A DNA stretch of 64,000 bases from UBA5951 sp009936885 (GTDB taxonomy: Bacteria; Pseudomonadota; Alphaproteobacteria; Puniceispirillales; Puniceispirillaceae). Every line of letters begins with the position of its first letter. Position 1 is the first letter of the stretch. The stretch covers positions 5,857-69,856 of the forward strand of contig CALKVA010000011.1 in the NCBI GenBank assembly GCA_937996625.1, in the 5' to 3' direction. Of this stretch, positions 53,555 through 63,762 are shown in pieces. The notes below the pieces were generated by a model, which saw nothing but the letters and a program-made list of their open reading frames with translations, ran no database searches and was not told the DNA's origin. Position numbers and translations under genes: made by a program.

Positions 53555-53863
53555 TTACCCCTTCATCACGTTGATATCTTCAACCGCAATAGACCCTCTA
53601 TTCCGGAAGTAAATTACTAGAATAGCAAGCCCGATTGCTGCTTCTGCTGCAGCTACTGTCAAAATAAAAAGTGAAAATATTTGTCCAGAAATTGTGCCTG
53701 TGAAGGCTGAAAATGCCACCATATTAATATTTACCGACAGTAATATTAACTCAATAGACATCAAAATTGTTATTACATTCTTACGGTTAATGAATATACC
53801 AAACACGCCAAACACAAATAATATTGCGGATACTGAAAGGTAGTGAGAAAGAGTGATTTCCAT
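53555..53863 (-). CDS. nuoK: NADH-quinone oxidoreductase subunit K
   Basis: 102 residues with three helices. FGVFGIFINRKNVITILMSIELILLSVNIN carries the conserved Glu on TM2 (IELIL). Part of the E-channel near the quinone site. Only 4 bases separate it from nuoL. Confidence 0.97.
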   Translation of the reverse strand: MEITLSHYLSVSAILFVFGVFGIFINRKNVITILMSIELILLSVNINMVAFSAFTGTISGQIFSLFILTVAAAEAAIGLAILVIYFRNRGSIAVEDINVMKG

Positions 53864-53868
53864 GATTT

Positions 53869-54480
53869 TTAAGACCTCTTCACACCTGTGTTTGAGGGTA
53901 CTGATACAACCTCAATACTATCTGCGCGGGTGCGCTCTGTTTGACTTGCAATAGATTGGCGGCGAACATTTTCTCTTTTACGAAGCGTTAGAGCAATCGC
54001 CCCTATCATCGCAACAAGCAATATCAATCCAGCAAGTTGAAACAAATAGATATAATCAGTGTAGAGAATGCGTCCAAGCGCACGTGTATTACTGACTTCA
54101 TTTACCATTACCACTCTCTCGGGCATATCTGCGCTATTAAAAAACACAAATAATATCTCTGCCAGCAACACGCCCCCAACGCCAAGTCCTAAAGGCATGT
54201 AACGCTGAAAGCCCTCTCGTAACTCAACAAAATTTATGTCCAGCATCATCACCACAAATAGGAATAATACAGCCACCGCGCCGACATACACAACCACGAG
54301 TAACATCGCCAAGAATTCTGCCCCGAGTAACACAAATAATCCAGCGGCATTAAAAAAGGCTAAAATTAGAAACAAAACTGAATGAACAGGATTGCGCGAG
54401 GATATAACCATCAAACCTGCAAGACATGTAATGCTGGCAAAGAGATAGAAGAATAACGTTTCAATCATGTATTTCTCCAA
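53869..54480 (-). CDS. nuoJ: NADH-quinone oxidoreductase subunit J
   Basis: 203 residues with five helices. SSRNPVHSVLFLILAFFNAAGLFVLLGAEFLAMLLVVVYVGAVAVLFLFVVMMLD matches NuoJ, including the TM3 pi-bulge region. The C-terminal tail after TM5 is longer and polar (Arg/Thr/Ser-rich). Confidence 0.96.
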   Translation of the reverse strand: MEKYMIETLFFYLFASITCLAGLMVISSRNPVHSVLFLILAFFNAAGLFVLLGAEFLAMLLVVVYVGAVAVLFLFVVMMLDINFVELREGFQRYMPLGLGVGGVLLAEILFVFFNSADMPERVVMVNEVSNTRALGRILYTDYIYLFQLAGLILLVAMIGAIALTLRKRENVRRQSIASQTERTRADSIEVVSVPSNTGVKRS

Positions 54481-54545
54481 CCAAAACCAAACCTGCTAGA
54501 TAAGATTAAACACTGTGTGTAATTCATTGTTTTATTGTTAATTAG

Positions 54546-55034
54546 CTATCGCCATTTAGCATCTAATGCTAGATTGCGAGCTATTTCCCCTTCCCATCTG
54601 TCACCGTTTTCAAGAAGCTTGTCTTTATCATAAAACAACTCTTCACGGGTTTCTGTCGCAAATTCAAAATTTGGTCCTTCTACAATGGCATCAACCGGAC
54701 AGGCTTCTTGGCAAAAACCGCAATAAATGCATTTGGTCATATCGATATCATATCGTGTTGTGCGCCTTGAGCCATCATCTCTTGGCTCCGCTTCGATCGT
54801 TATAGCTTGCGCTGGACACACTGCCTCGCAAAGCTTGCATGCGATACATCGCTCTTCACCATTAGCATACCGACGCAAAGCATGTTCCCCGCGAAAACGA
54901 GGCGATAATGTGCCTTTCTCGAACGGGTAATTCAAAGTTACCTTAGGCTTAAAAAAATACTTTAATGTGAGTGATAAACCCCGAAGTATTTCAAGCAACA
55001 GGAAGGATCTGATTGCATTCATCGCAGCTTGCAT
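54546..55034 (-). CDS. nuoI: NADH-quinone oxidoreductase subunit I
   Basis: 162 residues from ATG 55034, chosen for AAGGAG 9 bases upstream and the usual length; a longer frame overlaps nuoH. Two [4Fe-4S] motifs are present: CIACKLCEAVCPAQAI and CIYCGFCQEACPVDAI (N6a and N6b). It passes electrons to NuoB in the peripheral arm. Confidence 0.97.
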   Translation of the reverse strand: MQAAMNAIRSFLLLEILRGLSLTLKYFFKPKVTLNYPFEKGTLSPRFRGEHALRRYANGEERCIACKLCEAVCPAQAITIEAEPRDDGSRRTTRYDIDMTKCIYCGFCQEACPVDAIVEGPNFEFATETREELFYDKDKLLENGDRWEGEIARNLALDAKWR

Positions 55035-55050
55035 AAAATAGGCTCCTTTT

Positions 55051-56076
55051 CTAATTAAGCCCAGCGGTCGCTGGCAGCATATCAAAACTAATTAAAAATC
55101 CGGCTGTTAGAACAACCCAGATAAGAGAAAACGGCAGAAATACTTTCCATCCTAAACGCATCAATTGATCATATCTATATCGAGGTGTTGTTGCTCTCAT
55201 CCAAAGAAAGACAAATAGCACAAAACAAATTTTCAAAATAAACCAAATTGGGCCAGGGATGATGTTAAGTGGATAAATATCAAAAGGAGGAAGCCAACCC
55301 CCTAAAAATAATATGGTAGTCATGGCGCTCATCAAAATCATATTTGCATATTCCCCAAGGAAGAATAATGCAAAACTCATAGAGCTATATTCAACGAAAT
55401 AACCTGCAACTAACTCAGATTCACCCTCTGGCAAGTCGAATGGTGCCCGGTTTGTTTCCGCTAATGTTGAAATAAAGAAGATAATAAACATAGGGAACAG
55501 AGGAAGTGCAAACCATACAGTTCTCTGAGCTTCAATTATATCTGATAAATTTAGTGAACCAACACATAATAATACAGTGATAATCACCAACCCCATTGAG
55601 ACTTCATACGACACCATTTGAGCAGCTGAACGCAACGCGCCTAAAAACGCATATTTAGAATTACTGGCCCATCCAGCCATGATAATTCCGTAAACGCCAA
55701 GTGACGAGACAGCAAATAAATATAAAATACCCACATTTATGTCTGCAATAACGAGAGATTCGCCAAACGGTATGACGGCCCATGCAACTAACGCCAAAAC
55801 AAAAGTTAACATCGGGGCGATTACAAAGGTAACCTTATCAGCGCCTGCGGGCAGGATAGTCTCTTTCGATAGTAATTTGAGAGCATCTGCAAATGGTTGA
55901 AGCAATCCAAATGGGCCAACAACATTTGGCCCTTTGCGTAATTGCATAAAGCCAATAACTCTTCTCTCCGCAAGGGTGAGATATGCAACACCGATTAAAA
56001 GAGGGATAATAACAATGAAAACCTGAAGCACAAGCCAGCCAAGTTCAATTAGATATGTCAAATCAAGACCACTCAT
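55051..56076 (-). CDS. nuoH: NADH-quinone oxidoreductase subunit H
   Basis: 341 residues with eight helices. AERRVIGFMQLRKGPNVVGPFGLLQPFADALKLL, and NRAPFDLPEGESELVAGYFVEYSSM (quinone-site loop with its acidic cluster) are the NuoH landmarks. It holds the quinone channel entrance. Confidence 0.97.
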   Translation of the reverse strand: MSGLDLTYLIELGWLVLQVFIVIIPLLIGVAYLTLAERRVIGFMQLRKGPNVVGPFGLLQPFADALKLLSKETILPAGADKVTFVIAPMLTFVLALVAWAVIPFGESLVIADINVGILYLFAVSSLGVYGIIMAGWASNSKYAFLGALRSAAQMVSYEVSMGLVIITVLLCVGSLNLSDIIEAQRTVWFALPLFPMFIIFFISTLAETNRAPFDLPEGESELVAGYFVEYSSMSFALFFLGEYANMILMSAMTTILFLGGWLPPFDIYPLNIIPGPIWFILKICFVLFVFLWMRATTPRYRYDQLMRLGWKVFLPFSLIWVVLTAGFLISFDMLPATAGLN

Positions 56077-56084
56077 CTGAATTC

Positions 56085-58145
56085 CTATTCGGCAGCTATC
56101 TGTTTGGTATTATTTTCACGCGAAGTTCTGCTATCAGCCATTGTCTGCGACGCTCTGCTAATTGGGCACGTCATATAAAATTCTGTTAAACCCGCTGAGA
56201 TCGGCTCGTCCAAAATCTTACCTGACTTGCCAATCTTCTTCCATCTAGAGGAGCGAATTTGCCCTATCTCTGCAAAATGCGGAAAGATTGAAACTAACAT
56301 CTGCCGGCATGCCTCATGTGTATCAAACGGCAATGGCTGCCCAATCACGGCTGAAAATGCCCTGATTATAGACCAGTCATCTTTTGCATACCCTGGCGGA
56401 AATGCGGCTCGTCGAACCTCTTGAACACGGCCCTCAAAATTCAAAAATAACCCATTTTTTTCTGTATAGGTGGCCCCTGGCAATATAACATCTGCGCAAT
56501 GAGCGCCAACATCGCCGTGATGACCCTGATATACCACAAACGTATTTTCAAGCTTACTTGTATCAATTTCATCTGCCCCTAAAAGCCAAATCATTGGCAT
56601 CTTTTCGTCAGCAGCATCCGCAATCATGGCACGAGCAGATTTTCCAGATTTTCCAGGCAGAAAACCAATATCAAGACCAGCAACACGCGAGGCTGCATTA
56701 TGCAACGCATTAAACCCGTTCCAACCTTTATGGACAACGTCAAAAGTTTTTACAATTTCTGAGATATTATGCAATAACGCTTTTGCATCATGGCGCGTAT
56801 AAACACCATTTCCGACAATTATCATCGGGTTATTAGCAGATTGAAGCGTATTACAGAATGGGTGATTATTCTCAGCTATTTCTGCTAATATAGAGGCATT
56901 ACTTCCAAGATATTCTGCTGGATAGGTTAAATCAACAGATTGTCCGATATACGCTATCGGCAAACCACTAGATAAATACTGCTTTCGGATTCTGGCATTC
57001 ATCACAGGTGCTTCAATACGAGGATTACTGCCAATAATCAAAATAGCATCCGCCTCATCAATTCCTGCAATGGTGGAATTAAACAAATAGCTACCACGTG
57101 CCTTGCCATCAATATCAGCGCCATCTTGCCTACAATCCATATGCGGAGAACCAATTTTTTCCATCATAAGCTTCATTGCAAATAAGGTTTCAGCATCTAT
57201 CTGATCACCTGCTATTACACCAAAGTTATCAGGCTTTACTTTTTTCAGGTTCTTAGCAATCGCAGCAAAAGCCTCATCCCAGCTAGCCGCCTCCAACTTA
57301 CCATTATCACGCTTTACATAAGGCTTGTCTAACCTTTGCGTTTTTAAGCCATCAATCGCAAATCGAGCCTTATCAGAAATCCATTCCTCATTAACGTCTT
57401 CGTTCAAGCGAGGCATTACCCGTAACACCTGATTGCCTCGAGCATCAATTCGTATGTTTGACCCTTGCGCATCCATTACATCAATAGATTCTGTTTTATT
57501 AAGCTCCCAGGGCCGTGAGATAAATGCATATGGCTTGCTGGTTAAGGCGCCAACTGGGCATAGGTCAATAACGTTCGCGCTTAATTCAGATGCGATTGTT
57601 TTTTCAAGATAGGTTGTTATCTCTACCTGTTCCCCGCGACCGATAGCACCAAGGTCTGGAACACCTGCCACCTCTGTTGCAAAGCGAACACATCTTGTGC
57701 AATGGATACATCGTGTCATAATTGTCTTAATCAGCGGACCCATTTGTTTTTCTTCAACAGCTCGCTTTGCTTCTTTATATCGCGAACCATCATGGCCGTA
57801 CCCCATGGCCTGATCTTGCAAATCGCACTCCCCGCCTTGGTCACAAATAGGACAATCAAGAGGGTGATTTACCAACAGAAATTCCATTACCCCTTCACGT
57901 GCTTTTTTAACACGGTCTGTTTGGGTGCTGATTACCATTCCATCCGCGGCAGGCATCGCACAACTAGCGATAGGCTTGGGCGCTCGTTCCATGTCAACAA
58001 GACACATCCTGCAATTACCCGCAATTGACAGACGTTCATGATAGCAAAAACGTGGGATTTCGAAACCAGCTTCCTCACATGCCTGAAGCACGCTCGCCCC
58101 CTGCTCTACCTCAACTTCTATAGAATTTACCGTTAATTTAGGCAT
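56085..58145 (-). CDS. nuoG: NADH-quinone oxidoreductase subunit G
   Basis: 686 residues. The N-terminal ferredoxin domain has a [2Fe-2S] site (CYHERLSIAGNCRMC...C), then a His/Cys [4Fe-4S] site (HPLDCPICDQGGEC) and CIHCTRCVRFATEV. The molybdopterin-oxidoreductase-like body follows without cofactor chemistry. Length is normal for the class. It relays electrons from NuoF/E. Confidence 0.97.
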   Translation of the reverse strand: MPKLTVNSIEVEVEQGASVLQACEEAGFEIPRFCYHERLSIAGNCRMCLVDMERAPKPIASCAMPAADGMVISTQTDRVKKAREGVMEFLLVNHPLDCPICDQGGECDLQDQAMGYGHDGSRYKEAKRAVEEKQMGPLIKTIMTRCIHCTRCVRFATEVAGVPDLGAIGRGEQVEITTYLEKTIASELSANVIDLCPVGALTSKPYAFISRPWELNKTESIDVMDAQGSNIRIDARGNQVLRVMPRLNEDVNEEWISDKARFAIDGLKTQRLDKPYVKRDNGKLEAASWDEAFAAIAKNLKKVKPDNFGVIAGDQIDAETLFAMKLMMEKIGSPHMDCRQDGADIDGKARGSYLFNSTIAGIDEADAILIIGSNPRIEAPVMNARIRKQYLSSGLPIAYIGQSVDLTYPAEYLGSNASILAEIAENNHPFCNTLQSANNPMIIVGNGVYTRHDAKALLHNISEIVKTFDVVHKGWNGFNALHNAASRVAGLDIGFLPGKSGKSARAMIADAADEKMPMIWLLGADEIDTSKLENTFVVYQGHHGDVGAHCADVILPGATYTEKNGLFLNFEGRVQEVRRAAFPPGYAKDDWSIIRAFSAVIGQPLPFDTHEACRQMLVSIFPHFAEIGQIRSSRWKKIGKSGKILDEPISAGLTEFYMTCPISRASQTMADSRTSRENNTKQIAAE

Positions 58146-58156
58146 TTATCTCATCT

Positions 58157-59443
58157 CTATTCCGCAGCTTGCGTAACTGTTTTATTCATCTCGATCCGCC
58201 GCTCAATTTCTGGACGGAAGTTTTTGATCAATCCTTGAATTGGCCATGCTGCAGCATCTCCTAGCGCACAAATCGTATGACCCTCAACTTGTTTTGTGAT
58301 TTCATATAAAGTGTCTATTTCATGAGGCTCTGCCTGTCCCCTGACCATCCTGTCCATCATCCGCCACATCCATCCGGTTCCTTCTCTGCAAGGTGTGCAT
58401 TGCCCGCAACTCTCATGCTTGTAGAAATAGGATAGACGGCTTATTGCACGCACAATATCCGTGCTTTTATCCATTACGATAATCCCAGCCGTACCAAGCC
58501 CTGTTCCTGCTGCCTTTAGCGCATCAAAATCCATTGTCATTGTCTCACACACATCTTTTGTTAAAAGAGGTGTAGATGAGCCACCTGGAATAACCGCTAA
58601 TAAATTATCCCAACCACCACGCACACCACCAGCATGCTTTTCTAGCAACTCCTTTAATGGAATGCCCATTTCTTCTTCAACATTACAAGGCGCATTTACA
58701 TGACCAGAGATACAAAATAACTTTGTTCCTGTGTTATTTTCTTTTCCCAGCGAGGAAAACCAATCTGTCCCGCGGCGCAGTATGGTAGGGCCAACAGCAA
58801 TAGACTCAACATTATTTACAGTAGTTGGACAGCCATATAAACCAACACCTGCTGGAAATGGAGGCTTTAATCTTGGTTGCCCCTTCTTACCTTCTAGTGA
58901 CTCAAGAAGCGCTGTTTCTTCACCGCAAATATAAGCGCCAGCGCCACGATGCACATAAACATCAAACGCCCACCCAGAATTTGCAGCATTACTGCCAAGC
59001 AGGCCATCTTCATAAGCCTCATCTACTGCACTCTGTAATGCCCTGTATTCATTTACAAATTCACCACGAATATAAATATATGCTACATGCGCTCTCATGG
59101 CAAAACCAGCTATCAAGCATCCTTCGATTAGCTTATGAGGCTCGTGCCTTATAATATCTCTATCTTTACAGGTGCCAGGCTCAGACTCATCTGCATTAAC
59201 CACTAAATAATGAGGTCTATTAGTTACCTCTTTTGGCATAAAAGACCATTTTACCCCTGTTGGAAAACCAGCACCGCCGCGTCCGCGCAATCCAGACTGC
59301 TTGATCCTATCCACGATTTCATCATGCCCAAGTGCTAATATGTCTTTTGTATTATCCCAGTCGCCACGTTTTTTAGCGCCAGATAAGCCAGCTTCCTGCC
59401 AGCCATAAATATTAGTAAAAATACGGTCTTTATCCTGTAACAT
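58157..59443 (-). CDS. nuoF: NADH-quinone oxidoreductase subunit F
   Basis: 428 residues. GLRGRGGAGFPTGVKW and YLVVNADESEPGTCKDRDI bind FMN/NADH; SCGQCTPCREGT plus a later Cys ligate cluster N3. It is the NADH dehydrogenase flavoprotein of complex I. Confidence 0.97.
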   Translation of the reverse strand: MLQDKDRIFTNIYGWQEAGLSGAKKRGDWDNTKDILALGHDEIVDRIKQSGLRGRGGAGFPTGVKWSFMPKEVTNRPHYLVVNADESEPGTCKDRDIIRHEPHKLIEGCLIAGFAMRAHVAYIYIRGEFVNEYRALQSAVDEAYEDGLLGSNAANSGWAFDVYVHRGAGAYICGEETALLESLEGKKGQPRLKPPFPAGVGLYGCPTTVNNVESIAVGPTILRRGTDWFSSLGKENNTGTKLFCISGHVNAPCNVEEEMGIPLKELLEKHAGGVRGGWDNLLAVIPGGSSTPLLTKDVCETMTMDFDALKAAGTGLGTAGIIVMDKSTDIVRAISRLSYFYKHESCGQCTPCREGTGWMWRMMDRMVRGQAEPHEIDTLYEITKQVEGHTICALGDAAAWPIQGLIKNFRPEIERRIEMNKTVTQAAE

Positions 59444-59446
59444 TAA

Positions 59447-60115
59447 TTAGTTCCTACTCTGCTCAGCCGAATTGCCAGCCGTTTTTTCAGATTTCTTTTT
59501 TTGCGATTTAGCCGCCATTTTTTCTAATGAGGTCGGACCTGTTTCAGCTTGTGAGCCAGAGCGCATCTTAACAGACCCAATTGGCGGCGGCGTATCCTTA
59601 CTTAATGCATCGATTAATATTTCAGTTGAATCATAATCAAGATCCTCGTAAAAATCATCATTTACCTGAATAATAGGCGCATTCACACACGCACCAAGGC
59701 ACTCAACCTCAAGAAGGCTAAACTTGCCATCAGATGTCATCTCGCCAGAGCTAATACCCAGTTTATCTTTAATGCAACGTGTTACATCTTCAGAACCACG
59801 AAGCATACAAGGGGTAGTTCCACATAATTGCAGGAAGTACTTACCCACTGGCTTCAAATTATACATTGTGTAAAAGCTAGCAACCTCAAGAACTCTAATC
59901 TTTGCCATCCCAAGACGCTCTGCGATAAGCTCAATTGCTTTCATTGGGATCCAATTATCATGCTGCCTTTGAGCCAAATCCAGGAGGGGCATCACAGCAG
60001 ATGCCTGCCTGCCCTCTGGATATTTAGCTATAATTCTTACTATCTTATCTTCATTTTCAGCTGAAAATGAAAATTTTTCTGGCTGATCGTCAGCAACTAG
60101 GTCGTGAATACTCAT
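59447..60115 (-). CDS. nuoE: NADH-quinone oxidoreductase subunit E
   Basis: 222 residues. The [2Fe-2S] ligands are in CGTTPCMLRGSE and ECLGACVNAP. A Lys/Ser-rich C-terminal tail (about 40 residues: AAKSQKKKSEKTAGNSAEQ) extends beyond the fold. The ATG overlaps the nuoD stop by 4 bases. Confidence 0.96.
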   Translation of the reverse strand: MSIHDLVADDQPEKFSFSAENEDKIVRIIAKYPEGRQASAVMPLLDLAQRQHDNWIPMKAIELIAERLGMAKIRVLEVASFYTMYNLKPVGKYFLQLCGTTPCMLRGSEDVTRCIKDKLGISSGEMTSDGKFSLLEVECLGACVNAPIIQVNDDFYEDLDYDSTEILIDALSKDTPPPIGSVKMRSGSQAETGPTSLEKMAAKSQKKKSEKTAGNSAEQSRN

Positions 60116-61290
60116 CTATCTATCTCGCCAAATACAACATCCAATGAACCAATAATAGCAACTGAGTCAGCTAACATATGCCCTCTAGACATCTCATCTA
60201 CCGCAGCCATAAAGAAGTACCCGGGCGCCCTAATCTTGCAACGGTAGGGCTTATTGCTTCCGTCTGATACCAGATAAACACCAAATTCGCCTTTTGGTGC
60301 TTCTACTGCGGTATAGCCCTCAGAAGCAGGAACATGGAACCCTTCTGTGTATATTTTGAAGTGATGGATTAAGGATTCCATTGACATTTTCATGTCACTC
60401 CTGCGCGGAGGTGTGATTTTATTATTCTGCGCAAGAACAGGTCCAGGCTCCATCTTATGAATCGCCTGCTTAATGATTGACAAAGATTGCTTCATTTCCT
60501 CAACACGAACCAGATACCGTGCATAACAATCACCTGTTTTGCCAACCGGTATATCAAATTTCATTTCATCATAGGCATCATACGGATTTGACTTTCTTAA
60601 ATCCCATGCAAGTCCAGATGCTCGAATTACCGGACCGCTCATCCCTAAAGCCAGCGCGTTATCAGCAGACAAAACTCCAATATCAACTGTTCTCTGCTTA
60701 AAAATGCGGTTATCGGTTAACAAGGTTTCTAAATCTGTAATAAAGTTAGGAAATTTATCACACCAATTAAGGATATCTTCTGCCAGCCCGTCTGGAATAT
60801 CCTGATGAACACCGCCTGGGCGGAAATAGGCAGCATGCAAGCGCGCGCCAGAAGCACGCTCACAAAATTCCATTAAATGCTCTCGTTCCTCAAATCCCCA
60901 TAGTAAGGGTGTCATCGCCCCAACATCAATTGCAAAGGTAGTAAGGTTTAGTAGATGATTTAAAATCCGTCCTATCTCACAAAACATCACCCTGATAAGC
61001 TGCGCTCTTCTGGGAACTTCAATTTGTAATGCAGATTCGATTGCCAGAGCCCATACATGCTCTTGGTTCATTGGTGATACATAATCCAAACGATCAAAAT
61101 AAGGAAGTGCTTGCAAATAGGTTTTTTGTTCGATTAGCTTTTCTGTGCCTCTGTGAAGGAGTCCTACGTGGGGGTCCGCACGCTGGATAACTTCTCCATC
61201 CATCTCAAGAACAAGCCGCAAAACACCATGGGCAGCAGGGTGTTGCGGGCCAAAATTAAGGGTTAGTGGTCTAATCTGCATTTCGCCCAT
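60112..61290 (-). CDS. nuoD: NADH-quinone oxidoreductase subunit D
   Basis: 392 residues. LNFGPQHPAAHGVLRLVLEMDGE and RADPHVGLLHRGTEKL carry the quinone-site His; PYDAYDEMKFDIPVGKTGDCYARYLVRVEEM is standard. It forms the quinone pocket with NuoB. Separate from nuoC (3 bases), not fused. Confidence 0.97.
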   Translation of the reverse strand: MGEMQIRPLTLNFGPQHPAAHGVLRLVLEMDGEVIQRADPHVGLLHRGTEKLIEQKTYLQALPYFDRLDYVSPMNQEHVWALAIESALQIEVPRRAQLIRVMFCEIGRILNHLLNLTTFAIDVGAMTPLLWGFEEREHLMEFCERASGARLHAAYFRPGGVHQDIPDGLAEDILNWCDKFPNFITDLETLLTDNRIFKQRTVDIGVLSADNALALGMSGPVIRASGLAWDLRKSNPYDAYDEMKFDIPVGKTGDCYARYLVRVEEMKQSLSIIKQAIHKMEPGPVLAQNNKITPPRRSDMKMSMESLIHHFKIYTEGFHVPASEGYTAVEAPKGEFGVYLVSDGSNKPYRCKIRAPGYFFMAAVDEMSRGHMLADSVAIIGSLDVVFGEIDR

Positions 61291-61293
61291 ATG

Positions 61294-61968
61294 TTAAGAG
61301 TACCCGTCTTTCTTGGCATTTACTTTACTTTCAGATTCTGCATTTAACGAGGAGTGAACCAGTTCTTGGTCCCCCTCCCATGGGCTTAAGAAGTCAAAAT
61401 CCCTATATTCTTGTGTCAACTGAACCGGCTGGTAGGCAACCCGCCTTTCTATGTCGTCATATCTGACTTCTACATATCCTGTTAGGGGGAAATCCTTGCG
61501 CAATGGATGACCTTCAAATCCATAGTCTGTTAACAAACGCCTAAGATCTGGATGGTCAGAGAAGAATAACCCATACATATCCCAGACTTCCCTTTCTGGC
61601 CATTCAGCAGATTTATAAACGCCAGTTGCAGATGGAACTATTTGCCCCTCATCGATAGCGCAAATAATTCTAATGCGCCGATTATGTGTTATAGATAACA
61701 GTTGATATACAAGCTCAAATCTTTGTATTCGACCTGGATAATCTACCGCAGTCAGATCAGATAGCTGCGAGAAATCTAGGCTTTCATTTGCTTTGAGAAG
61801 ATTTAAAACTGAAATTAGTTTATTCAGCTCACATCGATAGACCAACTGGCCATTTAAAGAAGGTACGCGTTCTGCTGAATTAGCCAATAATTGTGTTGCC
61901 AAAGCCTCAAAAGAGTGCTCCGTATTATTGGTTGTCATTTCAGGATTGATAATATCTGCGGTTGTCAC
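61294..61968 (-). CDS. nuoC: NADH-quinone oxidoreductase subunit C
   Basis: 224 residues. WPEREVWDMYGLFFSDHPDLRRLLTDYGFEGHPLRKDFPLTGY is the NuoC signature. The N-terminal 20 residues are a variable extension; Met11 is an alternative start. A structural subunit in the peripheral arm. Confidence 0.96.
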   Translation of the reverse strand: MTTADIINPEMTTNNTEHSFEALATQLLANSAERVPSLNGQLVYRCELNKLISVLNLLKANESLDFSQLSDLTAVDYPGRIQRFELVYQLLSITHNRRIRIICAIDEGQIVPSATGVYKSAEWPEREVWDMYGLFFSDHPDLRRLLTDYGFEGHPLRKDFPLTGYVEVRYDDIERRVAYQPVQLTQEYRDFDFLSPWEGDQELVHSSLNAESESKVNAKKDGYS

Positions 61969-62030
61969 GAAAATTAGACCTACTTGAACTAATTATAATT
62001 TGATCTTCTGGTATTTATCTTCTCTGATAT

Positions 62031-62579
62031 TTACCTTCTGGCAATCGTCTCGGTGCGTTTGATTTTTTTCTGCAATTGCAATAGCCCATAAATCAATGCT
62101 TCTGCTGTTGGCGGGCATCCGGGAACATAAACATCTACTGGCACGATACGGTCGCACCCCCTCACAACCGCATAGGAATAGTGATAATACCCACCCCCAT
62201 TTGCGCATGAACCCATTGACAAAACCCATCTAGGTTCTGGCATCTGGTCATAAACACGTCTTAATGCGGGTGCCATTTTATTTGTTAATGTTCCAGCCAC
62301 AATCATTACATCAGACTGTCTTGGACTTGGCCGAAACAACATACCATAGCGGTCCATATCATATCTGCTTGCTGCTGCATGCATCATCTCAACCGCGCAA
62401 CAGGCTAATCCAAACGTCATAGGCCATAGAGAGCCCGAGCGCGCCCAATTAAAGAGTTTATCTGCACTGGCAATCACAAACCCTTTATTTGTAATCTCAT
62501 CAGTGACCGCGTTTAAAATTTTATCTTGTGTTTCACCCGGAGGTATGGGGACATCCATTCGAGGCGGTATCACTCCCAT
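62031..62579 (-). CDS. nuoB: NADH-quinone oxidoreductase subunit B
   Basis: 182 residues from ATG 62579, preferred because AAGGAG lies 6 bases upstream; the ATG at 62600 overlaps nuoA by 31 bases and lacks such a site. Cluster N2 ligands are in GLACCAVEMM, GSCANGGG and VPGCPPTAEAL. It hands electrons to quinone. Confidence 0.96.
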   Translation of the reverse strand: MGVIPPRMDVPIPPGETQDKILNAVTDEITNKGFVIASADKLFNWARSGSLWPMTFGLACCAVEMMHAAASRYDMDRYGMLFRPSPRQSDVMIVAGTLTNKMAPALRRVYDQMPEPRWVLSMGSCANGGGYYHYSYAVVRGCDRIVPVDVYVPGCPPTAEALIYGLLQLQKKIKRTETIARR

Positions 62580-62935
62580 TCTAATGCTCCTTTTTTCCAC
62601 TCATAAATAAAACCAATTGTTAAAACCCCAAGGAATACCATCATCGACCAAAACCCCATCAATCCGATTTCGCCTAATGCCACAGCCCAGGGAAACAGAA
62701 ATGCAATTTCAAGATCAAAAATAATAAATAAGATGGCAACGAGATAAAAACGAACATCAAACGGTTTGCGAGAATCGTTAAAGGCGTCAAACCCGCATTC
62801 ATAAGCTGTAAGCTTTTCTATATCTGGCTCACTTCGTCCAATCAATACAGACCCTATAACAAATGCAGCCGACAGCACGATGGCTACCACCAAAAAAACA
62901 GCTATTGGTAAATATTCGGATAAATACATATCCAT
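62570..62935 (-). CDS. nuoA: NADH-quinone oxidoreductase subunit A
   Basis: 121 residues from ATG 62935 (GGGGGTGAC upstream). Three helices. KLTAYECGFDAFNDSRKPFDVRFYLVAILFIIFDLEIAFLFPW is the family core with the TM1-2 loop Cys that changes between active and deactive states. First gene of the 14-gene operon. Confidence 0.96.
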   Translation of the reverse strand: MDMYLSEYLPIAVFLVVAIVLSAAFVIGSVLIGRSEPDIEKLTAYECGFDAFNDSRKPFDVRFYLVAILFIIFDLEIAFLFPWAVALGEIGLMGFWSMMVFLGVLTIGFIYEWKKGALEWE

Positions 62936-63204
62936 GCTAAATGTCACCCCCATTAAATTCAAACAATTGCCTGAATGATAAACTCGTGAATAAATTACAC
63001 ATCGGATAAATGCAAGTACCTTTGCATCTGTTTTTCACAAATTAAAAACTTAACCTAAAGATACAAAATAAAATAAACCATCATCGATAGAAAAATTACG
63101 AAAAATGGTGTTTAGACACTTGCAACTCTCTATTTTTTTGGGTCTAAACACGTAACTGATAAGATTTACATAAAGTCTTTTTAAAACACTTTGAAAACGT
63201 AAAA
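62936..63204. promoter_or_regulatory. Divergent region: nuo operon promoter and phosphatase promoter
   Basis: About 269 bases between nuoA and the outward-facing histidine-phosphatase gene. The nuo promoter must lie here. The stretch is AT-rich (AAAATAAAATAAACC); I cannot place a box with confidence. Confidence 0.5.
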
Positions 63205-63762
63205 ATGCTAAAATTTTGTGCAACCTTCATTGTAGGAGTATTACTGGCTCATAACGCGCTTTGTAATGACCTAGCCCATAATGCCATCAGCGAGATAGAT
63301 GCTGATATTGTATTTATGCGTCATGCCCTTGCTCCAGGATTTGGAGATCCTGAAAATTTCTTACTTTCGGATTGTTCTACACAACGTAATTTAAACAGTA
63401 TTGGGCAAAAACAAGCCCAAAAAATAGGCGCGTTATTATCAAGCTCACAAGTTCAATTTGATACTGTTTTATCTAGCTATTGGTGTCGATGTTATGACAC
63501 AGCAAGGTTAATGAGCTTAGGAGAAGTTGTACGGTTTTCTGGATTAAATTCATTCTTTCAAGGACACGTAAACAAAAAAGAAACACTCTTAGAATTAAAG
63601 AATTATTTTAATGAAAAGCCTGATGAAAGAATAGATCTAATGGTTACACATCAAGTTGTGATATCAGCTGTTACTGGTATGTATACAAATAGTGGGGAAT
63701 TTGTTGCTTATAATAGCAAAACTGGTGATACACGCGCATTCACACTTGATAAATCCCCATAA
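63205..63762 (+). CDS. Secreted histidine phosphatase superfamily protein
   Basis: 185 residues. Signal peptide (residues 1-20). The RH catalytic motif is VFMRHALAPGFGD, and the second His is in LMVTHQVVISAVTG; Arg/Ser partners lie in LSSYWCRCYDTARL. Family members are phosphomonoesterases (phytase- or SixA-like). Located in the periplasm. It faces away from the nuo operon; target unknown. Confidence 0.88.
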   Translation: MLKFCATFIVGVLLAHNALCNDLAHNAISEIDADIVFMRHALAPGFGDPENFLLSDCSTQRNLNSIGQKQAQKIGALLSSSQVQFDTVLSSYWCRCYDTARLMSLGEVVRFSGLNSFFQGHVNKKETLLELKNYFNEKPDERIDLMVTHQVVISAVTGMYTNSGEFVAYNSKTGDTRAFTLDKSP